A model generated the notes under the pieces. The model was not told the origin of the DNA. It was given only the letters and a program-made list of their open reading frames with translations, and did no database searches. This document shows positions 14,440 through 23,251 of a DNA stretch of 64,000 bases, piece after piece (position 1 is the first letter of the stretch; the number at the start of each line of letters is the position of its first letter). The translations under genes were made by a program, and so were the position numbers. Origin of the DNA: Opisthocomus hoazin (taxonomy: Eukaryota > Chordata > Aves > Opisthocomiformes > Opisthocomidae); NCBI RefSeq assembly GCF_030867145.1, contig NC_134454.1, positions 47,923,830 to 47,987,829 of the forward strand. The letters run 5' to 3'.

Positions 14440-14446
14440 TATAAAA
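14440..14446 (+). promoter_or_regulatory. TATA-box-like element at the edge of the CpG island
   Basis: TATAAAA occurs in the context GGGGTATAAAACC just upstream of the CpG-rich block. The GC-flanked sequence is like a functional TATA box, and a start near 14470 would follow. Housekeeping genes such as FANCC usually use TATA-less starts, so this may instead serve a non-coding transcript or be fortuitous. Confidence 0.3.
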
Positions 14447-15201
14447 CCAGTCAGGAATGGAAAAATTACCGGGAGGAACAGGAGGAGCTGAGTAGCTCAG
14501 CGAAAAGACGGAGGACAGGAGCTGAGCAGATGAGAAGATGGAGAATGACAGGGAGCTGGATGGAGCACGAGCGTGTCAAAGGGCCAGGGAGCGGCGGGCG
14601 AGGCTGCGCTGAGCGGCCAGACTGCGTGGCGCTGGTATTTTCCGCGGGATTTCCCTGAGGACCAGCGTAACCCAACAGCAGTCACGCGACGGAATTACCC
14701 GTCCCGGCATCTTTACCACCGACGCTTTTTAACAGATCGCGGGCTAGCACGGTGCGCCACGCGTGCGTTTCTCATTTTAGCACCAGCACAAATCCCAGTC
14801 AGGTGTTTCTTCAAACCCGACGCTTACCCGAAGCAAAGCTTCTCGCCTACCGCACGCCCGCGCTCAGCGCTGCTCTCGCTGGCTCCACGCGGGCCGACAG
14901 GCCTGGTGCTGCCGGCACAGCCGAAAACGAGCAGCAGCTCGGCGGGCTTCGCGCCCAGCCTCCCAGAGGGGGTCTATTCACCCGCGGTCGGGGAGCAGGG
15001 CGGCGGGCCGCGGGCGGCTGCCTTCGCCAGGCCGCCGCTGCCAGCACACGGCCCCCGCCCGGCGGGGGCACGGCGGGTCTGCCCGCGGAGCCGTCACCTC
15101 GGCTGCACGCAGCGGGCCACAGCCGGCCTTTACCCACAGCCCCCCCGCCCCGGTTTCCAGCCGCCGGCAGCCCCTCGGCCGACCGCGACCGCCGCGGCGC
15201 C

Positions 15202-15257
15202 GGGAGGGGGAATTGGGGGGGGGAGGGGGGAAAGCGGGGGAGGAGGGGGGGAGGAGA
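15202..15257 (+). repeat. G-run cluster with quadruplex potential
   Basis: At least six runs of three to nine G are separated by one to five bases, ending in an AGGAGGGGGGGAGGAG-type tract. This is ample for intramolecular G-quadruplex folding on the + strand. It lies just upstream of the E2F/GC-box core of the presumed promoter. Confidence 0.7.
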
Positions 15258-15337
15258 GCAGGACAGCCGGCTGACACAGCGCGCGCCCGCACCGCCCCCC
15301 CGCGCACGCGCGCCGCCCGCGGGCCTAGGGGCTGAGC

Positions 15338-15345
15338 GCGCGAAA
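15338..15345 (-). promoter_or_regulatory. E2F-type site
   Basis: GCGCGAAA on the + strand is the exact complement of the E2F consensus TTTCGCGC. It overlaps a GAAAATTCC half that also resembles a Rel/NF-kB site. Fanconi genes are known to be co-regulated through the Rb/E2F pathway, so the placement fits a FANCC promoter. Binding itself is not shown by the sequence. Confidence 0.5.
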
Positions 15346-15379
15346 ATTCCAAACCGGCGTCGCCAGCGGGGTAAAGCCG

Positions 15380-15412
15380 CCGGGGCGGGGCCGAGGGGCG
15401 GGGGCGGGGCGC
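15380..15412 (+). promoter_or_regulatory. Tandem GC boxes (Sp1/KLF type)
   Basis: Overlapping GGGGCGGGGC-type motifs lie directly downstream of the E2F-type site and just upstream of a candidate splice donor. This is typical of TATA-less CpG-island promoters. Confidence 0.55.
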
Positions 15413-15421
15413 GCCGAGCAG

Positions 15422-15427
15422 GTACGG
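15422..15427 (+). other. FANCC: Candidate splice donor of the FANCC untranslated exon 1
   Basis: CAG|GTACGG follows the GC-box cluster, with the last exon base at 15421. A second candidate, CGGG|GTAAAG, has its GT at 15371-15372. Either would allow a short non-coding first exon joined to the acceptor before 31670. The choice cannot be made without transcript data. Confidence 0.25.
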
Positions 15428-15477
15428 CGGGGCGGGGGGGCTGCGGCGGGGCGGGGGGGCTGCGGCGGGGGGGGGGC
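15428..15477 (+). repeat. GC-rich minisatellite-like run
   Basis: Two to three imperfect copies of a ~20-bp unit of the form CTGCGGCGGGGCGGGGGGG lie immediately downstream of the candidate donor at 15422. The run is G-quadruplex-prone and probably unstable. Confidence 0.6.
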
Positions 15478-15653
15478 GCGGCTCCCCCCACACCCCTCGC
15501 CTGGGAGCGGGGGGGCTGGCGGGCGGCTGGCTCCGCCGCGGCGGGGCTCCTTCCCGCCGACCCGGGGGGGGTTGCGGGGGGAGCGGCATGTTCCGCCCCC
15601 GCCGGCCTCGCCTCGGGGGTCGCGAAGGGGAAGGGGTGCGGGCGAGAGGGACG

Positions 15654-15663
15654 GCGCATGCGT
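15654..15663. promoter_or_regulatory. NRF1-type palindrome
   Basis: GCGCATGCGT matches the NRF1 consensus core (GCGCATGCGC) at nine of ten positions. Such sites are typical of housekeeping and DNA-repair CpG-island promoters. Confidence 0.5.
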
Positions 15664-15766
15664 GGAGCGCGCTGGTGCGGACGCTGCGGCGGGCTCGGTG
15701 CCCTGGCGGGGGGAGCTGCCGGCCAGGAAGCGGCCCGGGGGGGAGGATCGACGCGAGTCGTCCCGG

Positions 15767-15784
15767 CCCCCCCCCCCCCCCCCC
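15767..15784. repeat. 18-base C homopolymer
   Basis: An uninterrupted run of about 18 C lies within the CpG island, with a GGGGGGG tract 25-30 bases upstream. The length may be a sequencing or assembly estimate. Confidence 0.6.
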
Positions 15785-17282
15785 TTCCCCCGCCGGGCTT
15801 TCTGCTCCGCCGGGGGAAGGGGGCTGTGGCGTTGAGGCCGGCGCTGCGCTGGGCCGTGCGGCCCGTCTCGCCGCCCGGCTTCCCCCGGCCGCTTCCCCCG
15901 GCCGCCGCCGCCGCCCCGCTCGTGGGGCCCGTTGTTGTGGAGCCCGGTGCCGTGCAGCCCCGGCTCTTGCCCTGGGTCGTGGGGTCCCGCTTCCCCCAGG
16001 CGGGAGCTGGGGTGTTGGCGGAGGTTCGGCTGCGGGCTGCCGCCGGTGCGAATGGTTTGCTGTGAGGGACGGGCGTGGGCACCCAGCTAACAGCCGGTGC
16101 TAGATCCCTGTCGTCTGGTACCGAGAACGTTTCCAGAGTTCCGCATCCGTGCTTCCTGCATCTGGCTGTTCGCCTTCGTGCTAGGGACCTTGAGACCGAG
16201 CGACAGGATTGTCGCTTTGTGATACGTGCGAGAGATCGGTGCAGCTCCAGCACACAGAAAACCTTCCTGAGCGCTGTGCGGGGAGAGGGAGGGAGAAGCT
16301 CACCGCCTTGTTTCTGGTGCAGCAGGTGTGCTGAGCTTGTCTGCTGTGCCATCGCGCACTTGCAGGCATCAGCTGTAGTGGAGGAGCTCCCTGCACGGTA
16401 CGCCTTCGCAGACCGCCGTCAGATAGGGCAGCTGGCCGCTTATTTAAACTACGGATCGGGGAGACCAGTGCCTCATAAGTGTTGGGAGAAGTTGCCCGTT
16501 TTGGTTCACAAAAGTAGGTAACTAAACCGCTACCTTCCACTCCGGTCAAGAATTTCCCAAATCGCCACTTTTGATATGAAAGAGTAGCCAAAATCAGGTA
16601 ATTGTTACTGCTCTGTATCATAGTGAAGAATCCTTTAGGTAAAATTTGTGGGATGTAACATTCTAGTGACAGGCCTTTGAAAACCAGGAGAATCTTAAGA
16701 ATTTGTGATTTTTTTCCAATATGTAATGATAAGGATCTGAAGCTTTTTTTTCCCCCCACTGCAAACTTTATGAATCTTTTTTGTAAAAGGAAAGCTTTCT
16801 TGTCTGCAGTGGCTAAACAAAGTAGCATTCAATTTAGTTTCTGAGTTAGATGGATTATTTACTGTCTTCCTTGTTTTTATGTTAATCTTCCCTTCTGTGC
16901 TCAGGATTCAAAAACTGTGTCATAAGAATTCATCATGAAGCTTGAAGCAGAAAGTGAGATTTTATTAAAGTATGTTGTGAGCTGCCAACAGGCCTGTGAA
17001 AATCTTCTGTCTGTTGAATTGGCATTGCTGGAAATCGCTCTTGTTTATCGTTTTTCTTCTCCCTGTTGCAGTCTGTCTTTCTCTTGATGTGGCTGTTTGT
17101 TCACTTCTGCCATCTCGGGTAGAAAGAGACCCATTGAACATTTATGACGGTTGTCCTCTGGTGGTTGGTTTGTAACGAGAACGTAAACGCTGCTGTACTT
17201 GCCCCTCAGGGGAGACTTGTCTTTAGAGAACATGCTAGTGTGAAAGTATGAGTTGGGAGCAGATCCTAAAAGTTGTCTTTTC

Positions 17283-17375
17283 ACTTATAGGCATGGATAA
17301 AGTTTTGATAATAATTTTTGTGTTTTTTACTTATAAGCATGGATAAAATTTTTATAATAATTTCTGTGCTTTTTG
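17283..17375. repeat. 46-bp tandem duplication (two copies)
   Basis: Copy 1 (17283-17328) and copy 2 (17329-17375) both begin ACTTATARGCATGGATAAA and end in a T-rich GTGYTTTTT tract. They differ at only a few positions, which indicates a relatively recent local duplication. Confidence 0.8.
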
Positions 17376-20300
17376 TCTTAGTTTCCTCAGGAAATGAGGT
17401 CTGTGTGATTCTATATCTTCATGTCTTTGGCTACTAAGAAGTGAACACGTTAGTCGATTTTAACCAAGCTTGAAAGCAGGCTAAAGGTTTGAAAACAATC
17501 TTATTCTTACAGATTCACTGAAAATTGGGGGCAGGGTCAAAGAGAGACACTGTTATTCCACATTTTGTTTGGCTTTAGTCCTCCACCTAGTCAACACTTG
17601 TATATGGTTCAGCTGCATAGTGTGTGCATGAAATTAGCCACAGCATACCACGGGTGAAGGTGCCATAAGGGATGCCAGTGGGAGTTGAGGTTTTCAGGGT
17701 GATGTTACGGAGAGTTAAAGCAACAAAGGATACCCATTTGAAGGTACGAGACACAGTTGTTCTCCTGTTAATGAAGCCACCGTGTGCACTCGGTGTACTT
17801 TTGAACCATAATTTCTTTTCTTTCTTTTTCCTTAAGCCGTATGTTTCAGTATACTGGCCTATAGTTGTGAAGGTGCTGTTTTTTACAAAGACGTCTTTAA
17901 AAAGATGAGTGAAGGATCTTGTGAAGAGTGAAGGATGAGTGAAACAATTTTTTCCTAAAACAGTAATTCAGAAGATGTTGGAGTCCTTTGATACATATGG
18001 AATAATTTTTCACATTTGCAGGAAGATACATATATTGTATGAGATTAATCCCAAATAAAAATCATCACTCTTTGACTTACCAGATTTTTTTTTAAACGAA
18101 TACGATGTATTGTGTGCCAACCTGATCTAAAAAATGCACGGAAGTGTGCCATGTTGTAGAGATCTTAGTGCATGTATAAGCAGTAGAACAGCTCTCAAAA
18201 ATCAAGTCAAATCTTGAATTAAAGAGTTTAACTTTCACCAGGAAGGGTATTCCCAGACCGAATTTTCCCATTAATGTCATCATAAATGACTGTCATTGTT
18301 ATTAATATTGCTAAAATGGAGACAATGGTAATGCTCATTAAAATCCTTTGTGCTGTGAAACTTGGTGGCACATTCTACCCACTTCTGAGACCGCTTTAGG
18401 ACCACACTGTTGTTCTACTTCATAAGTTATGGGCATGCAGAATATGTTAAATATTTTCTCCTTGGTGAGTGAGGGCCAATTTATTTGTGGGTATTGCAAA
18501 AATGTTTTAAAATTTGTAAGAGTTATGCATTTAACTGTAGAACTAATACTGATTTTAGATGGCTATGACAAATAGTGTGTAGTGATTGAACACTGTATCC
18601 CTAATACGAAAGTACTCTTTAGTAGTATTCCATTAATCATGAAAAAATTAAACATAAACATAAATTAATCATAAATAAATAATAAAGAGAAATGTATACA
18701 CATTTAATAATTCTAATTTAAATCTTCTAACTTTGGATATTTTTAGTTATAGCTTCCTTAACATTGTTTCAAGAGTACTGTAACTACAGAATAGTAAAGG
18801 GTTGACTCATGTCAGACTTAATTTGCAAGAGGTTTCTGTTGTAATTTTTTGAACTGCCAGCCTTACATATGGTTGCAGGCTTCTGACATGGAACTTCTGC
18901 ATGCATTTTAACTTTTAATAGAAATTCTGTAGGTAAGCAATACAGTGAGTTGTATTTTCACAAACTTAGTAGTCATTGGACACAATCTAAAGACAGCTGA
19001 CTTGCTCAGATGTACTCTGCACAGCATTAGCTGTGGTAATCTGGTGAAATAAAGTCCATGAGGCTACTGCAGCAGAAGGAATTCTGTAAATCTTTGAGAG
19101 GAATAAATTCTTTTTACTTGCAAATGGAGCACATCTGATGTTATCAGACATGTAGTTCTAGTTTGATTTAAAAAAAAAAGTACACTGTGCTGTTAAACTT
19201 TTAAATTAGAGCAATACTAATCAGGCTTCTGTAGAGGTGAAGTAGAACAGGCCTTGGAAACTCAAGGGACTTCTTTAGTGTCATGTGTTAAATGTGTTAG
19301 AAGTGAGAATCAGACTCTTAGCCTTCTGACTCCTGGAGCCAAACTGCAAGGCTATCCTTCCTCCCTACTGGTAGATTCACTAGACATGTTTATTTTACAA
19401 ATCTTGATTAACTTTGTGACAGTACTGAAATACTTCAAACAGTGACTGTAATAAAAGTATAATAATATACAACTAAATTGACTTATATGAGTGTCCAAGG
19501 AGAAGAGGCCAAGAGACATACCACTAGCTAATACTATTTTCCTATGTTGTACCTTAAAAGTCCTCATCTATCATCAACTGACCTAAATTCATAAGGAACT
19601 CCTCTTTCTGTAGAATATCAGAACTGTATAGTTTTAGTTTCATGTCAAGGGTGGCATTGCTAAGTTGTGAGTTTTTCATGAACAGATGTGACAAAAATCT
19701 TACTGGCAAGTCACAGGTTCCACTATTAGCACATTAAAAAGTACGTGTGCATACAATATGCAGGAATAATTGAGAATTCCCAAGTCAATGCCTGATCACT
19801 TTGAATGTCAGTGCCCTGTCTCCAGTCTAAATGCCCACGTGGCTAGTTGTTGCTGCAATATGAGTTTGAGTGAGTCACTGAAAGTCTTTGCTCTAGAAGT
19901 TTCTGAGGAAACTTATCTCTTCTTGTTGGCAAAGACTGAATAGCCTGATATAAGCCTGTGAATAGCATGAAACCTTGTCAGTGGATTCCAGGGACAAGTG
20001 TCTGTGGGAGTATGTTAAAATAATGACAATAAAAAGAAATGTAAATGTTGATGTGGATGTCATGAAGTTATTTTTCTTCTGAAGAATACTCTTTTCTTCT
20101 TCCATCAGGTGTACTTAGCACCATAAATATATCTTTATTGAGAAGATTTTATTCTGTGGCTATTTCTGGGTGTGAGTAGTCGGGGAGAGAGGGGAGGAAA
20201 GTATGAAAGTCTTTGCTAAGCTTTTTTATTTTTATTCCAAAGAGAAATATGTTCTTTCATTTGCAAACTTGCTTTCATTGTATGTTGGCTGTGGGAATCC

Positions 20301-20584
20301 TTTTCACAGAATTTCAGTAGTCTTGACTGATATCAGAATAGAAACCTATCATTTTTACTTACAGTTATGCTGTCACTGGAGTTCGTACAGAAGTGAGTAT
20401 GTATAAGAAAAACTGGAAAGAAAATACTTTCCATGATTGTTGTGTGGTCAGTTTCCTTCTTGGTGGAATATTGCCCTTCACCACTGCACAAACTTGTGTC
20501 ATGTTTGAGGTGCTTAGGTTGAATAATATATTATCTTTGAGGAAATCCTTGAGAAGCAGTGTTATCTAATGGGCCAGAACATGT

Positions 20585-20730
20585 GAGATTTGTGTCTTTT
20601 ATCTCTTTCTGTCATTTGTTTCCTCAGTGACTTTGGCCAAGTTATGTTACGTTTGTGCCTCTGTTTCCTTAACGCTTCTGTAGAAATGCTTTCGCTCTGT
20701 AGATCTGAAGAATTTCAATGAAAGGTATGT
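20585..20730 (+). repeat. MIR-like (CORE-SINE) remnant
   Basis: TCTGTCATTTGTTTCCTCAG, then GTGACTTTGGCCAAGTTATG, then GTGCCTCTGTTTCCTTAA follow in the same order as the MIR core phrases (gccacttactagctg, gtgaccttgggcaagt, tgtgcctcagtttcc). The element is highly diverged, as expected for an ancient amniote SINE. The exact ends are uncertain. Confidence 0.55.
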
Positions 20731-21694
20731 ACTTTGTTACTACAGTAAACATAGGAGGTCCTTAAGAAAAATGGTTCTAGAGATTTTTAGAGAAAAGGAA
20801 TTCACTTAGTATAAGCAAGACAACTCAACACACTGTATGAATAGCTCAGGATATCAATAGTATAGGCAGTATTTTAACTGATGTTCAAACATTGTGATAA
20901 AGAGTTTGGACCATGTGTCTGCTTTTCTTACATCTGTGCAAATCAGGGGTAAAGCCTGAATTTAGCAAAGTTGCATGGCTATTAAAGAAGATTAATTATT
21001 GGAAATATGAAGCCCTTCAGCATGAACTTACAACTTAATTGAAGAAAGAAAGGCTAGTCATTCTTTTCTGAATAGATTGTGTGTCGTTCATCGTCCCACT
21101 CCCCCCTTTTTTTTTTCAAATGGTGAAAAAAAAGGTTAATATTTTCAGACCATGCTACCGTGTTTCAGGCCATGCTGTGTTTAATGCACCCCAGGGTGCA
21201 GAGGTTTGCCCTCCAGGCTGCCAGGGCACACTGCTAGCTCACACTGAGCCTGCTGTCAGCCAGCACCCCCATAGTAGTTGTTTTGTGAAGAAGTGGTGTT
21301 CTGTAAAGAAGAGGTTGAAGAAAGCCTGTTAGGCATGCATATTGGGTTTGGGTGACAAGGTTTCTGGTAGTCAGGGTGGCTACAGGGGTGGCTTCTGTGA
21401 GAAGCTGCCAGAAGCTTCCCCCATGTCCAGCAGAGCCAATGCCAGCCAGCTCCAAGACAGACCTGCCACTGGCCAAGGCCAAGCCCATCAGCAACGGTCG
21501 TAGCGCCTCTGTGATGACATTTAAGAAGGGGGAAAAGACCTCTGAGCAGCCACAGATGGAGAGAGGAGTGAGACGATGTGAGAGGAACAGCCCTGCAGAC
21601 ACCAGGGTCAGTGAAGAAGGAGGGAGAGGAGATGCTCCAGATGCCAGAGCAGAGATTCCCCAGCAGCCTGTGGAGAAGACCATGGTGAGGCAGG

Positions 21695-22070
21695 CTGTCC
21701 CCCTGCAGCCCGTGGAGGTCCATGGTGGAGCAGATATCCACCTGCAGCCTGTGCAGGACCCCACACCGGAGCAGGTGGATGCCTGAAGGAGGCTGTGAAC
21801 CCCCGGAGAGCCCGTGCTGGAGCAGGCTCCTGGCAGGACCTGTGGACCCGTGGAGGGAGGATCCCATGCTGGAGCAGACTTGCTGGCAGGGCTTGTGACC
21901 CCATGGGTGAACCATGCTGGAGCAGCCTGTTCCTGAAGACTGCACCCCGTGGAAGGGACCCACGATGGGGCAGGTCGTGAAGAGCTGCAGCCCATGGGAA
22001 GGACTCATGTTGGAGAAGTTTGTGGAGAACTGTCTCCTGTGAGAGGGACCTCATGCTGGAGGAGGGGCAG
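21695..22070 (+). repeat. Degenerate ~45-bp tandem repeats inside the LTR-like element
   Basis: About eight units of 41-59 bp each carry a core of the form CCCRTGG...GGACCCATGCTGGAGCAG followed by a variable ~20-bp tail (TTCCTGAAGACTGCA, GTCGTGAAGAGCTGCA and TTTGTGGAGAACTGTC in successive units). The copies have diverged from each other, so the array is old and belongs to the element rather than to a recent local expansion. Confidence 0.65.
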
Positions 22071-22172
22071 AGTGTGAGGAGTCCTCCCCTGAGGAGGAAG
22101 GAGCAGCAGAGACAATGTGTGATGAACTGTCCATAACCCCCATTCCCCATCCCCCTGCACTGCTCAGGGGAT

Positions 22173-22185
22173 GGGGGGGGGGGGG
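22173..22185 (+). repeat. 13-base G homopolymer in the LTR-like element
   Basis: A run of about 13 G sits just before the first AATAAA of the element. Its length may vary between individuals or be an assembly estimate. Confidence 0.6.
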
Positions 22186-23195
22186 ATTGAGAATAAAGTT
22201 GAGCCCAGAAAGAAGGGAGCGAAGGTGTTTTTAAGATTTGGTTTTATTTCTCATTATCCTACTCCGATTTGATTGGTAATAAACTAAATTAATTTTTCCC
22301 AAACTGAGTCTGTTTTGCCCATGACGGTAACTGGTGAGTGATCTCTCCCTGTCCTTGTCTTGACCCATGAGCCTTTTGTTACGTTTTCTCTGCCCTGTCC
22401 AAATGAGGAGCGGGATGACAGAGCGGCTTTAGTGGGCACCTGGCATCCAGCCAGGTTGAACCCACCACAGCAAGTGAAGTTACAGTAAAAACAGTGGATT
22501 TAAGCTGGAGCAGATAGTGATAAGCAGATGTAAAAAGTTTAACTGAGAAAGTACAGTTTGTACCATTTTACAGTGGTACAAGAACGACTGTGTGTCTAGC
22601 TAATTATAAGGCATTCACGTCTTTGCTTTGGCTTACATGAAGCTACGTGAGAGCATAATATTTGCCAGAAGATGGTAATGAAAACTTTAGAGTCAAAGTT
22701 CATGTCAGATAGCCCAGGAGATAATGAGTGATGCATTAGCTGGCAGAGTGGGTATAGGAAAAGGGGTACAAACAATAAATTACGTCTAACAAGAATTTGC
22801 CATTATTGCTAATGGGTGTGACTTTTCTTGCGTAGTGACTTGGTGAGCTCTTATGTAGATAAGCTTCTCAGTGCCCTGAATGCAGAATGTGAAATTTAGC
22901 CTCCCTTGAGACTAAAAATAATTTTGCTGCTGATGTAAACAGAATCAGAATTTTCTTCCTTTTCCTGTAACCTGCAAAAGAAGGTCTAATTTATGTTGTG
23001 TTTAGACTGCTGATGTCGGAGACCCATGCACAATTGATGTGTGAGGTTACTAGCTATCGTGAAGCTAAATGGGTGTTAGCAATGATTGGACGTTTTGTGA
23101 AGTGGTGTAAAAATATGTTACTTTCATTTTTGTGTTACCAGATATTCTACAGAAGCAGTTCTGCCTCCTATAGTTCAGAGGCTGAGTAAGCCCTG

Positions 23196-23251
23196 ATGAC
23201 TCTTTACAGAGTTGCATTTTGACCTAATGACTCTTTACAGGGTTGCATTTT
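23196..23251. repeat. Short tandem duplication (31-bp unit)
   Basis: ATGACTCTTTACAGRGTTGC followed by ATTTT occurs at 23196 and again at 23227, with one base difference in the shared 25 bp. This is a simple local duplication in intronic sequence. Confidence 0.75.

Larger units (their letters stand above)
1..14560. other. Intergenic region upstream of FANCC
   Basis: This is AT-rich, non-coding-looking DNA. No open frame here has a recognisable domain, and the longest (about 116-135 codons near 1.4 and 8.5-8.9 kb) overlap open frames on other strands or frames, as expected by chance. It contains a small CpG cluster (5405-5565), two perfect 12-bp hairpins, possible ancient interspersed-repeat remnants near 5.17, 7.0 and 7.57 kb, and a short GATT repeat near 11.18 kb. 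From known vertebrate synteny it should be the FANCC-PTCH1 intergenic space, but no PTCH1 exon was recognised. Confidence 0.6.
14560..16460. promoter_or_regulatory. FANCC: CpG island, likely FANCC promoter and first-exon region
   Basis: This is the only large CpG island in the window: about 1.9 kb that is very GC-rich and dense in CpG, with abrupt edges against AT-rich DNA. It contains tandem GC boxes (15380-15412), an E2F-type site (15338-15345), an NRF1-type site (15654-15663), several G-rich runs and candidate splice donors. It lies about 16 kb upstream of the first coding exon of FANCC on the same strand, and vertebrate FANCC is known to have an untranslated first exon and a long first intron. 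Assignment to FANCC is therefore inference from position. Long open frames cross it on both strands (up to 501 codons on the minus strand), but they are made of Pro, Arg, Gly and Ala because stop codons are rare in GC-rich DNA. A divergent non-coding transcript is possible. Confidence 0.75.
21340..22469 (+). mobile_element. LTR-like avian retroelement copy (probably a solo LTR), non-coding
   Basis: This is a GC-richer block of about 1.13 kb in AT-rich intron. It starts TATTGGGTTTGG (the consensus that I recall starts TG) and ends CCCACCACA, so a TG...CA structure is likely. The 3' third contains the phrases TTTATTTCTCATTATCCTAC, GACGGTAACTGGTGAGTGAT and GGGCACCTGGCATCCAGCCA, which I recognise from a common bird interspersed repeat. 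AATAAA signals lie at 22192 and 22278. The central part is made of degenerate ~45-bp repeats. A 144-codon open frame (21352-21786) and a 253-codon minus-strand frame (21234-21995) resemble no gag, pol or env domain and I regard them as chance. No internal retroviral genes adjoin it. No clear target-site duplication is visible, and I cannot assign the family. Confidence 0.6.

Noticed and set aside
14847-16352. 501-codon open frame on the minus strand and 437-codon frame on the plus strand in the CpG island
   Set aside because: Composition is almost only Pro, Arg, Gly and Ala with homopolymer runs. GC-rich DNA lacks stop codons, several frames are open at once, and no domain is visible.
21234-21995. 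253-codon and 250-codon minus-strand frames
   Set aside because: They lie antisense to the LTR-like element and derive from its internal repeats. They contain no retroviral or cellular domain.
22558-22581. 8-bp inverted repeat TTGTACCA / TGGTACAA
   Set aside because: The stem is short with an equally long loop and is expected by chance in a sequence of this length.
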